64,000 nt of DNA from Rhodocyclaceae bacterium (GCA_016718525.1 JADKDD010000001.1:868001-932000), one strand, 5' to 3'. Positions 35,125 to 44,465 are shown, counted from the stretch's first letter. Notes: a model not told the origin generated them from the sequence alone. A program made the numbers and translations.

Positions 35125-36411
35125 ATGAGCGCAATTGTTGATGTCGTAGCCCGTGAGATTCTGGATTCGCGTGGCAATCCTACCGTCGAAGCTGACGTCT
35201 TGCTTGAGTCCGGTTCGATGGGTCGGGCCGCTGTACCGTCCGGTGCGTCAACCGGATCACGCGAAGCTATCGAATTGCGCGATGGCGATGGCTCGCGTTA
35301 TCTGGGAAAAGGCGTTTTGCAGGCTGTCGAAAATGTAAACACCGAAATTTCCGAGGCGATCATCGGGTTGGATGCGGAAGAGCAGTCATTCATTGACCAT
35401 TGCCTGATCGACCTGGATGGCACGGATAACAAATCTCGACTCGGCGCCAATGCGATGCTGGCGGTATCCATGGCGGTGGCCAAAGCGGCGGCCGAGGAAA
35501 CCGGGCTACCGCTTTATCGATACTTTGGCGGCAGTGGGCCGATGCAAATGCCGGTGCCGATGATGAATGTCATCAATGGTGGTGCACACGCGAACAACAA
35601 TCTCGATATTCAGGAATTCATGATTCTGCCAATCGGGGCATCGAGTTTTCGCGAAGCATTGCGCTGTGGTACCGAAGTTTTTCATCACCTGAAGAAGTTG
35701 GTGGACAAAAAGGGGTATCCGACCACCGTTGGCGATGAGGGTGGTTTCGCACCCAACGTTTCCGGCAACGACGAAGCCATCGAAATGATTTTGCGCTCAA
35801 TCGAGGCCGCTGGTTACACACCCGGGCAGGATGTGGTGTTGGGACTTGACTGCGCTAGCTCAGAGTTTTACAAGGATGGAAAATATCACTTGGCGTCAGA
35901 AAAACTCGAGTTGTCATCGGCCGGTTTGGTAGATTATCTGGCCACCTTGGCTGCCAAGTACCCAATCATCAGCATTGAGGACGGCATGGCTGAAGGTGAT
36001 TGGGATGGCTGGAAATTATTGACGGACCGCCTGGGCAGATCAGTACAAATTGTGGGCGATGATTTGTTCGTCACCAATCCCAAGATCCTGCGCGAAGGCA
36101 TACAAAAAGGCATCGCCAATTCAATACTGATCAAGATTAATCAGATTGGAACCTTGACCGAGACCTTCGCTGCGGTGCAGATGGCAAAACGCGCCGGATA
36201 TACCTGCGTGATTTCACATCGCTCCGGTGAGACCGAAGACTCCACGATTGCCGATATCGCCGTCGGATTGAACGCGATGCAAATTAAAACAGGATCGCTG
36301 TCGCGGTCGGATCGTATTGCCAAGTACAACCAGTTACTACGCATAGAGGAAGATCTGGGAGATACGGCGAGCTACCCTGGTCGCGATGCCTTCTATAACC
36401 TGAAGGCGTAG
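35125..36411 (+). CDS. eno: enolase
   Basis: A 428-residue glycolytic enzyme interconverting 2-phosphoglycerate and PEP. AREILDSRGNPTVEADV, GASTGSREAIELRDG, VGDEGGFAPNV, the metal ligands in GLDCASSEF, SIEDGMAEGDW and GDDLFVTNP, and SHRSGETEDSTIAD are all present. ATG 35125 is chosen because GAAGGAG lies 7 bases before it; an in-frame ATG at 35110 would add five residues. ftsB begins 12 bases after the stop. Confidence 0.97.
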   Translation: MSAIVDVVAREILDSRGNPTVEADVLLESGSMGRAAVPSGASTGSREAIELRDGDGSRYLGKGVLQAVENVNTEISEAIIGLDAEEQSFIDHCLIDLDGTDNKSRLGANAMLAVSMAVAKAAAEETGLPLYRYFGGSGPMQMPVPMMNVINGGAHANNNLDIQEFMILPIGASSFREALRCGTEVFHHLKKLVDKKGYPTTVGDEGGFAPNVSGNDEAIEMILRSIEAAGYTPGQDVVLGLDCASSEFYKDGKYHLASEKLELSSAGLVDYLATLAAKYPIISIEDGMAEGDWDGWKLLTDRLGRSVQIVGDDLFVTNPKILREGIQKGIANSILIKINQIGTLTETFAAVQMAKRAGYTCVISHRSGETEDSTIADIAVGLNAMQIKTGSLSRSDRIAKYNQLLRIEEDLGDTASYPGRDAFYNLKA

Positions 36412-36423
36412 GCGCTTTCAGCT

Positions 36424-36705
36424 GTGAAATCCTGGCCCACCTGGATCCTCACTGCGCTGATTTTGTTGTTGCAATATCCGCTGTGGTTTGGCAAGGGCGG
36501 TTGGCTGCTGGTGTGGGACTACGACCGACAGCTTGCCGCACAGCGTGAGGTCAATCAAGGCCTGGAGCAACGCAACGCAGGACTGGACGCCGAGGTAAGG
36601 GATCTTAAATCCGGATCAGAGGCGATCGAAGAGCGTGCGCGCTATGAACTTGGGATGATCAAGAGGAGTGAAGTATTCGTTCAAGTTCAACCGAAGAAGC
36701 CGTGA
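36424..36705 (+). CDS. ftsB: cell division protein FtsB
   Basis: A 93-residue bitopic septal protein of the FtsQLB complex. It starts with GTG and has a single N-terminal membrane helix (WILTALILLLQYPLWFG), the conserved GGWLLVWDYDRQLAAQ junction and a coiled coil (residues 40-75) ending IEERARYELGMIKRSEVFVQ, the usual FtsB C-terminal motif. eno-ftsB is a conserved order. It converges with alkB with 4 bases between. Confidence 0.92.
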   Translation: MKSWPTWILTALILLLQYPLWFGKGGWLLVWDYDRQLAAQREVNQGLEQRNAGLDAEVRDLKSGSEAIEERARYELGMIKRSEVFVQVQPKKP

Positions 36706-36709
36706 GGTT

Positions 36710-37876
36710 TCAGGTGGTCTTGAGGTTGAATTTGGCGATCAGACGATCACGCTGCCGGGCGTCAAAATTTATTTTCCGCGCATCGCCGCCGACAACCTCA
36801 ACCAGTCGCTTGTCCATCAGGTAAAACCATAGCGCAGGAAAATAGGCGACGGTGAACATCCCGAAATAACCGTTTGGCAATTCCGGCAGATTGTCAAAGT
36901 GCCGCAGCGACTGATAGCGCCGCGCGGGATGCGCATGGTGATCGGAATGGCGTTGCAAGTGGAACACGGCCCAGTTGGAAAAAACGTGATTGCTGTTCCA
37001 TGAGTGATGTGGCTGACAAGGCTCATACTTTCCATCGGTGCGCTTCGCGCGGAGCAAGCCGTAATGCTCAATGTAATTCGCTGAGGTCAGCTGAAAGTTT
37101 GACCAGAGCGACGCCGCCAGAATAAATGGCAACACCCCAATCCCAAACCATAGGCATAGCGCAGTCCACAGTGCGATAGTCATCAGGAGAGGCTGCAGAA
37201 CTTCATTCTTTAATGACCAGACTGGAAGCCCGAGGCTATTTAAGCGCCGTGCTTCAAGGCGCCACGCACGTGTCCAGGCGCCAGGTGCTTCACGCAGAAA
37301 GAAACTATAAATATTCTCGCCCATGCGCGACGAAGCGGTGTCTTCCGGGGTAGCAACTTCCTGATGATGGCCGCGGTTATGTTCTACCGTGAAATGTCCG
37401 TATCCGGTCGGGGCGAGCACGAGTTTGGCCAACCACCGCTCGATGTGAGGGACTTTGTGCCCAAGTTCGTGACCAATGTTGATGCAATAGCCCCCGATGC
37501 CGCCAGTGCTGATTATCACCGCCAGCACGCCATACCATGGCAAAGGATAGTTCGCAACGAACCACACGGCGAACACAAACGCGATCCACATCAATGGCAC
37601 CGCCGCATAAGTAATGTAGCGGTAGTAGCGATCAGCGTCGAGTGCGGGAACAGCGCTCTCTGGAGGATTGCTCTGATCCTGGCCCATCACCATGTCGATA
37701 AATGGAACCACCACATAGCTGTATATGGTCGGCGCCCAAAGCATCCATACATCGCCGGTCCACAAATACAGTGCTGGTCCAAGGCCAATCATTCCCGGGA
37801 CCAACAGAGAAAGTAACCATACCCAGCGTTTGCGATCGTGATATTCGGGAGTCGCGAGACTTGAGCTGGTCTGCAT
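36710..37876 (-). CDS. alkB: alkane 1-monooxygenase (AlkB type)
   Basis: A 388-residue integral-membrane di-iron hydroxylase. The histidine boxes HELGH (136-140), EHNRGHH (165-171) and LQRHSDHH (307-314) and the alkane hydroxylase motif NYIEHYGL (267-274) are intact, along with about six membrane helices. It would hydroxylate medium-chain alkanes at the terminal carbon using rubredoxin as electron donor. No rubredoxin or rubredoxin reductase gene is beside it and it lacks a fused rubredoxin domain. A short promoter-sized gap separates it from the SIMPL gene upstream. Confidence 0.93.
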   Translation of the reverse strand: MQTSSSLATPEYHDRKRWVWLLSLLVPGMIGLGPALYLWTGDVWMLWAPTIYSYVVVPFIDMVMGQDQSNPPESAVPALDADRYYRYITYAAVPLMWIAFVFAVWFVANYPLPWYGVLAVIISTGGIGGYCINIGHELGHKVPHIERWLAKLVLAPTGYGHFTVEHNRGHHQEVATPEDTASSRMGENIYSFFLREAPGAWTRAWRLEARRLNSLGLPVWSLKNEVLQPLLMTIALWTALCLWFGIGVLPFILAASLWSNFQLTSANYIEHYGLLRAKRTDGKYEPCQPHHSWNSNHVFSNWAVFHLQRHSDHHAHPARRYQSLRHFDNLPELPNGYFGMFTVAYFPALWFYLMDKRLVEVVGGDARKINFDARQRDRLIAKFNLKTT

Positions 37877-37918
37877 GATCTATCCTTTATCGAAATACAA
37901 CAAATTCGCTAACGGGTG

Positions 37919-38617
37919 TTATGGTCTAGCGCTACTCGCTGCAGATTCCAGTAACTCGATTTGACCAGTCACGCCAACCACAATCTGAGACTCGCCCGCT
38001 TCAACGGGCATACTATCAGCAACCGCCTTCATCATCGCATAACGCTCACTTGGTGCTGGTGGCACGCCGTTACTGCCGATAGTAATACTGACGATCCGAT
38101 ACTGCTTTTTCAAGGCCGCAGCATACCGGGTTGCCTTTTCTTGAAACGCGGCCAGTGCATCCATCGCAGCTTCGTCGTCGGCCTTGCGCAGCGTCTCCGG
38201 TGCCGGGGTGAACCTCATGCTGCCTACTGCCAGCGTTGCCTGCAGTTTGCCGACAAGATCGGACAGTGCGGCGGCATCGCGCGACTCGAGCAGTACCTCG
38301 GAACGCATACGCCAACTTTCGATAGTGCGGTTGCCCTTGGCATACACCGGATAAGTCTGAGTGGAACCGGACTTTACTTTGATTTCCGGGTGTGATTTTG
38401 CTGTGGCCAGTGCGGCTGAGATCGCCTGATTTACGCGTTTGGACAACTCGCTTGCGTGCGCTCCAGTGGCCTCAAAGTACATGGTGGCATAGCCCACGTC
38501 ATTTGGCGCGCTACGCTGGGCCTGGGCCTGAAAATCAATCAGAGTCCCGGTTGGTTTGGTCTCGGCTGCAACAGCATTAAGAGCGAATGTCAGTAAGGCA
38601 GCGGCGACATATTTCAT
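37919..38617 (-). CDS. SIMPL (DUF541) domain periplasmic protein
   Basis: A 232-residue exported protein with signal peptide MKYVAAALLTFALNAVAA and a DUF541/SIMPL domain (VNQAISAALATAKSHPEIKV, SWRMRSEVLLESRD, ALSDLVGKLQATLAVG). Members are linked to oxidative stress and signalling, with no defined activity. A repeat copy lies antisense within it (38047-38071), read as SNGVPPAPSE in this frame. The ATG overlaps the stop of the upstream gamma-carbonic anhydrase gene by 2 bases, so the two are coupled. Confidence 0.83.
   Translation of the reverse strand: MKYVAAALLTFALNAVAAETKPTGTLIDFQAQAQRSAPNDVGYATMYFEATGAHASELSKRVNQAISAALATAKSHPEIKVKSGSTQTYPVYAKGNRTIESWRMRSEVLLESRDAAALSDLVGKLQATLAVGSMRFTPAPETLRKADDEAAMDALAAFQEKATRYAAALKKQYRIVSITIGSNGVPPAPSERYAMMKAVADSMPVEAGESQIVVGVTGQIELLESAASSARP
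38047..38071 (+). repeat. dispersed 25-bp repeat, copy 7 (antisense inside SIMPL gene)
   Basis: CACTTGGTGCTGGT is followed by GGC and ACGCCGTT, two mismatches in the left core and a perfect right half. It lies on the strand opposite to the gene. Confidence 0.55.
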
Positions 38618-39138
38618 GGCAAAGGCACTAGTTGCTCACGAAAATGTCGGGCATTTTTGACGTAGTGACCGGCACTGCCTTTGAGCATTTGGATTTCTCC
38701 GTCAGTCAGTTGACGCACGACCTTTCCCGGCGAGCCAATTACCAACGATCCATCGGGAATGACCTTGCCTTCTGCGATCAATGTGTTGGCGCCAATGATG
38801 CAGTTTTTGCCAATTACAGCGCGATTGAGAATGACACTTTTAATGCCGATCAGCGTGTCGTCGCCAATCGTGCATCCATGCAGCATAACGAGATGTCCGA
38901 CCGTCACGTTCTCGCCGATATTCAATTGCACGCCATAGTCAGTATGCAAAACCGACCCATCCTGGATGTTGCTATTGTTGCCAATGATGATTGTGTCGCA
39001 GTCGCCGCGAAGTACCGCATTGAACCAAACGCTGGCGTTGTCACCGAGTTGGACGTCGCCAATCACGCTGGCGTTATCGGCCACCCACACGTCTTTACCG
39101 AGTTGTGGGCGCTTATCGTCCAAGGCATATAGAGTCAT
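38614..39138 (-). CDS. gamma carbonic anhydrase family protein
   Basis: A 174-residue left-handed beta-helix of hexapeptide repeats (VWVADNASVIGDVQLGDNAS, VWFNAVLRGDCDTIIIGNNS) with three metal-ligand histidines expected in DGSVLHTD, GHLVMLHGC and the intervening loop. It is closest to the YrdA/PaaY type, whose members bind zinc or iron and have weak or no carbonic anhydrase activity. It is the first gene of a two-gene unit with the SIMPL protein, 27 bases downstream of the helicase gene. Confidence 0.9.
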   Translation of the reverse strand: MTLYALDDKRPQLGKDVWVADNASVIGDVQLGDNASVWFNAVLRGDCDTIIIGNNSNIQDGSVLHTDYGVQLNIGENVTVGHLVMLHGCTIGDDTLIGIKSVILNRAVIGKNCIIGANTLIAEGKVIPDGSLVIGSPGKVVRQLTDGEIQMLKGSAGHYVKNARHFREQLVPLP

Positions 39139-39165
39139 GGCTGAATTTTCTCGAATCGTCGATGA

Positions 39166-41172
39166 TTAACGGGGCGTTTTGCTACGTGGCGGCAATGATA
39201 CTTTTCTTACCGCGCCGGAAGGCTTCCGGCTCGATTCAAAGGGCGGCCGCGACCGCGGTGGGGCATCTCCCGAGCGGGGACCATCGTAAGCTTTGCGTGG
39301 CTTGTCGAAGTCTTTTTTGGGGCCGTCGAAAGACTTTCGCGGACCGTCAAACGGCTTGCGCGTGGTGCTCGGCGCACGGCGCGGCGGGCGGCTTTCCTCA
39401 ACGAATTCACCGGGCTCCATCGGTCGTGTCTTCAGCGCAAACTGGCGCACCCGAATTCGTTTGAGCACGTCCAGCACATCAGCGGGAAGATTTCCGGGCA
39501 ATTCAACACTGCTGTAATCGTCGAACAAGTTGATTTGTCCGATTTGTTTGCCATCGATACCACCTTCGTTTGCAATTGCGCCGACAATCTCCTTTGGCAT
39601 GACACCTTGATTGCGGCCGATTTCAATACGGTAACGGGCAAGTGCTCCCGGGGCATAGTCAGTGCGCGGCTCCTTGTGCTCCCGCGGTGCTCGCTCGCGC
39701 TTTGCGGGTGCGGAATCGCCACCAGACACCGCGTAAGGTGATGTTTCGCGCGGTGCGCGGGTTCTTGACGGCGTCTCGCCAGCACCAACTGACGGGGTAT
39801 CCCGCGCGCTAGCACGTGGCTTCGGCGTATCAGTAGTTGCGGACGTCTGATGTCCCCGAAGCTGCAAGGGGCGATCTTTCTGTGCCAGAAACGCTAGCGC
39901 AGCCGCGATTTCTCGCGCGCCAATTTCATTCTCATTTTCGATCCGGCGCACCACATCAAAGAAAAACTCCAGCTTTTCTTCTTTCAGCGTATCCAATACC
40001 TGGGTGGTGAACTGAGCGACTCGACGGTTGGCAACTTCATTGGGTGTTGGCATCGCCAGCGGCGTAATTTTCTGCCGGGTGGCACGCTCGATGGCACCGA
40101 GCATGCGCGTTTCTCTCGGTGTAATGAACAGGATTGCCCGTCCTGTGCGTCCGGCACGCCCCGTTCTACCGATGCGATGGACATAGGCTTCGGTGTCGTA
40201 TGGTACATCGAAGTTTATGACGTGACTAATGCGCGGAACATCGAGTCCGCGCGCGGCAACGTCGGTGGCAACGACGATATCGAGACTGCCGCTCTTCAAA
40301 CGTTCAATGACTTGCTCGCGCAGACCCTGGGTCAAGTCGCCACTCAAAGCCGCAGCGGAATACCCACGGGCTTCAAGTTTGTCGGCGAGTTCAACGGTCG
40401 CGATCTTGGTGCGAACAAATATCAGTGCAGCGTCGAGGTCATCTTCAATTTCCAGTACGCGTGTCAGGGCTTCAAGCTTGTTGCCGGCATGTGTCTGAAT
40501 GTAGGCTTGGCTTATCGCAGCGACGGTGGTGGTCGCGGCGCGGATCTTGATTTCTTTCGGATTGCGCAAATGCTTGTGTGCCACACGCCGGATAATGTCG
40601 GGCATGGTTGCGGAGAACAGTGCCGTCTGGCGCGTCGCAGGAGTGTGATTCAGTATCCATTCGACATCGTCGATGAAGCCCATGCGCAGCATTTCGTCGG
40701 CTTCATCGAGAACCAGCGTCGTTAGGTTGTCGAGCACCAGACTCTTGCGCTCCAGGTGATCCATCACCCGGCCTGGGGTGCCAACAATGACATGCGCCCC
40801 ACGCGATAACTGGCGCAACTGCACGACCATGCTCTGCCCGCCATACACCGGAAGCACATGAAAGCCAGGGAGATGTTTGGCATAACGCTGCAAAGCTTCT
40901 GCGACTTGAATCGCGAGTTCGCGAGTAGGGGTGAGCACCAAAGCTTGCGGTTTGGCTAGCGACAAGTTGATCTTTTGCAACAAAGGCAAGGCAAATGCTG
41001 CGGTTTTCCCCGTGCCGGTTTGCGCTTCGCCGAGGATGTCGTGTCCTTCGAGTAGCGGCGGAATGCAGGCGGCCTGAATCGGTGACGGTGTCTCGTAGCC
41101 TACATCGGCGAGTGCCTTGAGCAAGGGAGGCGAAAGCTTGAGTGCGGCGAAACTATCGGGTGCAGGAGTCAT
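39166..41172 (-). CDS. deaD: DEAD-box ATP-dependent RNA helicase (CsdA/DeaD type)
   Basis: A 668-residue helicase. Motifs include AQTGTGKTAAFALPLLQ (I), PTRELAIQ (Ia), TPGRVMDH (Ib), VLDEADEML (II), SAT (III) and HRIGRTGRAGRTG (VI), followed by a DbpA/CsdA-type RNA-binding domain (YRIEIGRNQGVMPKEIVGAI...). It would remodel RNA in ribosome assembly and cold response. Linker residues about 445-515 are low-complexity and include RDTPSVGAGETPSRTR, which corresponds to a repeat copy; the C-terminal tail is rich in RPP/FDGPRK repeats. Confidence 0.93.
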   Translation of the reverse strand: MTPAPDSFAALKLSPPLLKALADVGYETPSPIQAACIPPLLEGHDILGEAQTGTGKTAAFALPLLQKINLSLAKPQALVLTPTRELAIQVAEALQRYAKHLPGFHVLPVYGGQSMVVQLRQLSRGAHVIVGTPGRVMDHLERKSLVLDNLTTLVLDEADEMLRMGFIDDVEWILNHTPATRQTALFSATMPDIIRRVAHKHLRNPKEIKIRAATTTVAAISQAYIQTHAGNKLEALTRVLEIEDDLDAALIFVRTKIATVELADKLEARGYSAAALSGDLTQGLREQVIERLKSGSLDIVVATDVAARGLDVPRISHVINFDVPYDTEAYVHRIGRTGRAGRTGRAILFITPRETRMLGAIERATRQKITPLAMPTPNEVANRRVAQFTTQVLDTLKEEKLEFFFDVVRRIENENEIGAREIAAALAFLAQKDRPLQLRGHQTSATTDTPKPRASARDTPSVGAGETPSRTRAPRETSPYAVSGGDSAPAKRERAPREHKEPRTDYAPGALARYRIEIGRNQGVMPKEIVGAIANEGGIDGKQIGQINLFDDYSSVELPGNLPADVLDVLKRIRVRQFALKTRPMEPGEFVEESRPPRRAPSTTRKPFDGPRKSFDGPKKDFDKPRKAYDGPRSGDAPPRSRPPFESSRKPSGAVRKVSLPPRSKTPR
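39767..39791 (-). repeat. dispersed 25-bp repeat, copy 8 (inside the DEAD-box helicase gene)
   Basis: On the minus strand CAGTTGGTGCTGGC is followed by GAG and ACGCCGTC. It is read in the gene frame as SVGAGETPS, the same frame relation as copy 1 in aroA, and lies in the disordered linker between the helicase core and the RNA-binding domain. Confidence 0.7.
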
Positions 41173-41299
41173 GGCATTCCTGCGACGAGCAGGGAGAAAT
41201 CGGGGAGGACGACCATTATCGCACTGTCGCCGCTGAATCAGTAGCTTAGCTTTGGGCTATGGGCTCTATTTTGGCTTCAGCGGGCTGCGCCGCATGCCG

Positions 41300-42697
41300 C
41301 TAGGGCATTGCAGCAGCTTTGAGGATGCCACGAATCATATTGCGGCTATGCGAACCGAAGTTGCCCAGCATTTCGGCAATTGCAGTATCAAGCTCGTCAC
41401 GCTGTGCGGCATCGATCTTTGAAAGTGCCCCAACCAAATCGACGTTTCCGCCACTACCAAAGTTCTGGGTCGGATCATTTACAAATTCCGCGGGCAATGT
41501 GGCGATCAGTGTCGCAGCAATGCGGTCACCGTAAGTCGCTGACTGTCGCGATACGACGTCTTTGATGTAAGCATCCGACCAGGCCGGATATCCAGCGTCT
41601 TTGCCGCTATTGCGCAGCGCAAGGACGACGGGTGTGTCGGCCTTGGCTTTGGCAGCATTTCGCACCAACTGGGATTGGTATTGTTCAAGCGCAACGTGGC
41701 GGTTGGCAAGCAGCACGATGAGATTCTGTTTCATGGAGGGCAAACCAATCATGGCCAGAACGTTTGCGCTTATGACCCGCGGCGTTGATTCGCCGGGAGA
41801 AAGCCTGGCGTGGTAGGGTTGTGTCAAGTCCTGCACATAGTGCAAGGCCATTCCGGTAAAACGCCAACCCCAATAAGCGTGGCCGGTCTTAAACGCAAAA
41901 ATTGCCAAACTTGAATACTGATGGGCTCGCAGCAACGGAAAAGTTCGTTTGACGAATGGGCCGGCTTTGTAAATGATGCCGCTTTCATGGAAAAAGCCCA
42001 TATGGAATGGCGCTTGCGACGAATAGGTGTAGGCCGGATTGCCGAAAGATAGAGTGCCAAACCCATACGTTTTTCCCCAGTCGCCGGGGTTGTCTTCAAA
42101 GCAGTTGATATCCAGTCCATAGTCAGGCTCGGACGACGCGGAAGCCACTACTTCCAGTACGGAGCGATACTCCCCGGGGGATATGGCAATAAATCGTTCG
42201 GCAACATTGGCTGGTTCCGGCAGCGTATTGACAGCGTTGTATGACAGCAGCGGCGCCCTGATTTCGCCAGCCCGCGCATCGGGGTGGACATAAAGGGTGA
42301 AGCGGCTGTCTTGTGCAATCCGCAGTGCTTTAAAAAAAGCCAACCTGCGTTCCGCATCGGTATAAGCCGGATTTGCTTTGTAGTCGAGGCTAGCGGGGCG
42401 TGGTGCATACGCGTCGACATTGGCGCGCGCCCATAATTCCTGAGCTGCCATCAAGGCCTGAATCCCGGGCTCCTCGGCCTTCAGAAAACTATCCAGCGTC
42501 TCGACCTTCACGGGAGGCGAATGGGAAATTTCCTTCATTACCTCAAGCGCGCGATACGCCGGGGGCGTGTGATTTCCCCATGCCGATGCCGACTGCGGAA
42601 AGCAACATGAGATCAATGCGATCGAAGCCAGCGTGATCCAAACCGTTGGCAACATTGACCGCAACGGTTTCGCCTGAATTTGGGTGGTAATGGTCAT
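41300..42697 (-). CDS. exported zinc-dependent phospholipase C-like protein
   Basis: A 465-residue protein with a signal peptide whose predicted cleavage (SASA before Trp40) leaves an N-terminal Trp, the feature that coordinates zinc in bacterial phospholipase C and S1/P1 nuclease folds. A helical body follows with GHAYWGWRFTGMALHYVQDL and TQPYHA, the second zinc-binding cluster (HYxQDxxxPxHA). It would act outside the cytoplasm on phospholipids or nucleic acids. The sequence is divergent from well-known enzymes, so substrate is open. It stands alone between the helicase and the methyltransferase. Confidence 0.7.
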   Translation of the reverse strand: MTITTQIQAKPLRSMLPTVWITLASIALISCCFPQSASAWGNHTPPAYRALEVMKEISHSPPVKVETLDSFLKAEEPGIQALMAAQELWARANVDAYAPRPASLDYKANPAYTDAERRLAFFKALRIAQDSRFTLYVHPDARAGEIRAPLLSYNAVNTLPEPANVAERFIAISPGEYRSVLEVVASASSEPDYGLDINCFEDNPGDWGKTYGFGTLSFGNPAYTYSSQAPFHMGFFHESGIIYKAGPFVKRTFPLLRAHQYSSLAIFAFKTGHAYWGWRFTGMALHYVQDLTQPYHARLSPGESTPRVISANVLAMIGLPSMKQNLIVLLANRHVALEQYQSQLVRNAAKAKADTPVVLALRNSGKDAGYPAWSDAYIKDVVSRQSATYGDRIAATLIATLPAEFVNDPTQNFGSGGNVDLVGALSKIDAAQRDELDTAIAEMLGNFGSHSRNMIRGILKAAAMP

Positions 42698-42750
42698 TCC
42701 GGCTGAGTCCTTTTAGCTGTTGGGTAGCGCTGAATCATCTCCTGTGAGCA

Positions 42751-43782
42751 CTAGAAACGCAGCAACGCGGTCTTTAGTTTTTCCGGACGCGTTTTGTCAG
42801 CGAAGTCTGCATCGGTTTCGATCCAGTTCAAATCCTTAAGCGGACGCCGGGCTTTAGCGGCCGTTCGCGCCAACTGCTCGGCCCATGCGTCCCGAGTCAG
42901 ATCGCTGACGCGGTGCGTACAAATGAGGCTGCCGCCCTCTGCAACGCAAAGTAATGCGGGCTTGAAGACAGACGCGTAGTCAATCAGTGAGTTGATCACA
43001 CCGAATGCGCTCTTGTGGTAATCCGGGGGATCCAGCACTACCAAATCGAATTGTCGCGGTTCGACTTTCGGGAACGGCGGCATGCGTTTGCCACGCACGC
43101 GTTCTGCTTGTCCGGTTCCGGCAAATTGCCGCATGGCGGCAAAGGCGTCGCTCTTGATAAAGCGCGGGCGAACCGGCAATGAATTCATTCGCGCGGACTC
43201 CTTGCCGATTGACAGCGCATACTCATTGGCATCAACATTCACCACAAAACTGGCGCCCGATTTGGCAGCCGCAATGCCTGGCGAGCAGGTATGGGAAAAC
43301 ACACTCAATACTGTCTTGCCAACCGCATCCTTCATTACTTGGCGACGCATCGCACGCAATTCCAGATCGAGCAGAGCCGCGTGGGCGAGGTGACGTCCTT
43401 GCATGCGGTAGGCCACGCCAAATTCCCGTGCTTCACGTGGCAACATTGCTTCAGTGAGCAAGGCTGGCGGCAGCGGGTTCGCAATATGCAGGTTGCCATT
43501 GCTGCGGTCGTTATAAATTACTGTGTGGTTTGGAACTGTTGTGGCACAAAAGGCTTCGATCTGCGCCAGATCAGGTTCAAGCAACGGTTCGCGAAAACTC
43601 TCGATGAGTACTAATGTGCCATATTGATCGACCGTCAAACCGGATCGACCGTCCGTTTCCCCGTTGAATATGCGATACGAATTGGTATCTTCATCTGCAA
43701 AGCCACGGATCAACGCCGAGCGTTTTTCCAGTGCCGCCTGTAGCATTGCTGCCAGTCCAATTTGAGGTTCGATGTCGGGCAT
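42751..43782 (-). CDS. class I SAM-dependent rRNA large-subunit methyltransferase (RlmI-like)
   Basis: A protein of about 343 residues, with an RFADEDTNSYRIFNGETDGRSGLTVDQYG segment joined to a Rossmann methyltransferase: VLSVFSHTCSPGIAAAKSGA (SAM loop, where RlmI has a Gly-rich FxYTG) and LVVLDPPDYHKSAFG (catalytic DPP motif). The family methylates 23S rRNA cytosine 5. The N-terminal PUA domain of RlmI is shortened or absent. ATG 43782 is chosen over 43821 because the residues before it are not conserved-looking. Confidence 0.75.
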   Translation of the reverse strand: MPDIEPQIGLAAMLQAALEKRSALIRGFADEDTNSYRIFNGETDGRSGLTVDQYGTLVLIESFREPLLEPDLAQIEAFCATTVPNHTVIYNDRSNGNLHIANPLPPALLTEAMLPREAREFGVAYRMQGRHLAHAALLDLELRAMRRQVMKDAVGKTVLSVFSHTCSPGIAAAKSGASFVVNVDANEYALSIGKESARMNSLPVRPRFIKSDAFAAMRQFAGTGQAERVRGKRMPPFPKVEPRQFDLVVLDPPDYHKSAFGVINSLIDYASVFKPALLCVAEGGSLICTHRVSDLTRDAWAEQLARTAAKARRPLKDLNWIETDADFADKTRPEKLKTALLRF

Positions 43783-43896
43783 AAAAGTTAGCTTTGGGCG
43801 GCGGGCGAACAGAACACCCAATCCCGCATTCTAGTCTCGACAGCGGCCGACAATTATTTGCGGTGAAACGCAATTGCCCGTGCAGTTCTGACGCAA

Positions 43897-44409
43897 TCAA
43901 TCGATTTCATTTGCATCACCGACCAATAAATACATCTGTGCCGCATCGTAATATTTGTTGTCGAAGCGAAGCGCCTTCTTCTTGACAGTTTCCAATTGAA
44001 ATCCCAGCTGACGATAGAGTTCGATGGCGATTGCGTTATCGCTACGCGCTTCCAGTTCGATACGTGTAATGCCGTTTTGTTCGGCTTTCGCAATGCAGGT
44101 GGTCAAGAGTTGCTTGCCGATTCCACGACCACGAAAAGGCGCCAAAACTCCCATTCCAAGTCTGCCGCAATGTTTGGTGGCGTGTGCCCACGACGGAATG
44201 ATGTCAGCCCAACCAACGACCTGCTGATCGTTTAGCGCAACGAAGTGGGCAGCATCATTGGCAATGCTGTTTGAGACGAATCCGATAATGTCGTCCAGCG
44301 GTTTGGCTTGGATCTGGGCGAGATAACGACCTTCTTTCGCCACTGAATCAAGGCAGGTGCGGAAGCTGGCGGCATATTCCAACGAAATCGGCACAACGCA
44401 AATGGTCAT
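43897..44409 (-). CDS. GNAT family N-acetyltransferase
   Basis: About 170 residues with the GNAT order: ISLEYAASFRTCLDSVAKE, VGWADIIPSW, a acetyl-CoA-binding stretch MGVLAPFRGRGIGKQLL and ELYRQLGFQLE near the C-terminus. It would acetylate an amine of unknown substrate. ATG 44409 is chosen because AGGAG lies about 10 bases before it; an in-frame ATG at 44436 would overlap that site. It is followed on the same strand after 56 bases by another GNAT gene upstream. Confidence 0.85.
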   Translation of the reverse strand: MTICVVPISLEYAASFRTCLDSVAKEGRYLAQIQAKPLDDIIGFVSNSIANDAAHFVALNDQQVVGWADIIPSWAHATKHCGRLGMGVLAPFRGRGIGKQLLTTCIAKAEQNGITRIELEARSDNAIAIELYRQLGFQLETVKKKALRFDNKYYDAAQMYLLVGDANEID

Positions 44410-44465
44410 CTTGTACAAGATCTCCTGACAGGCCACAGAGATTCAGTCGGTTCGCAGCGCTCAGA

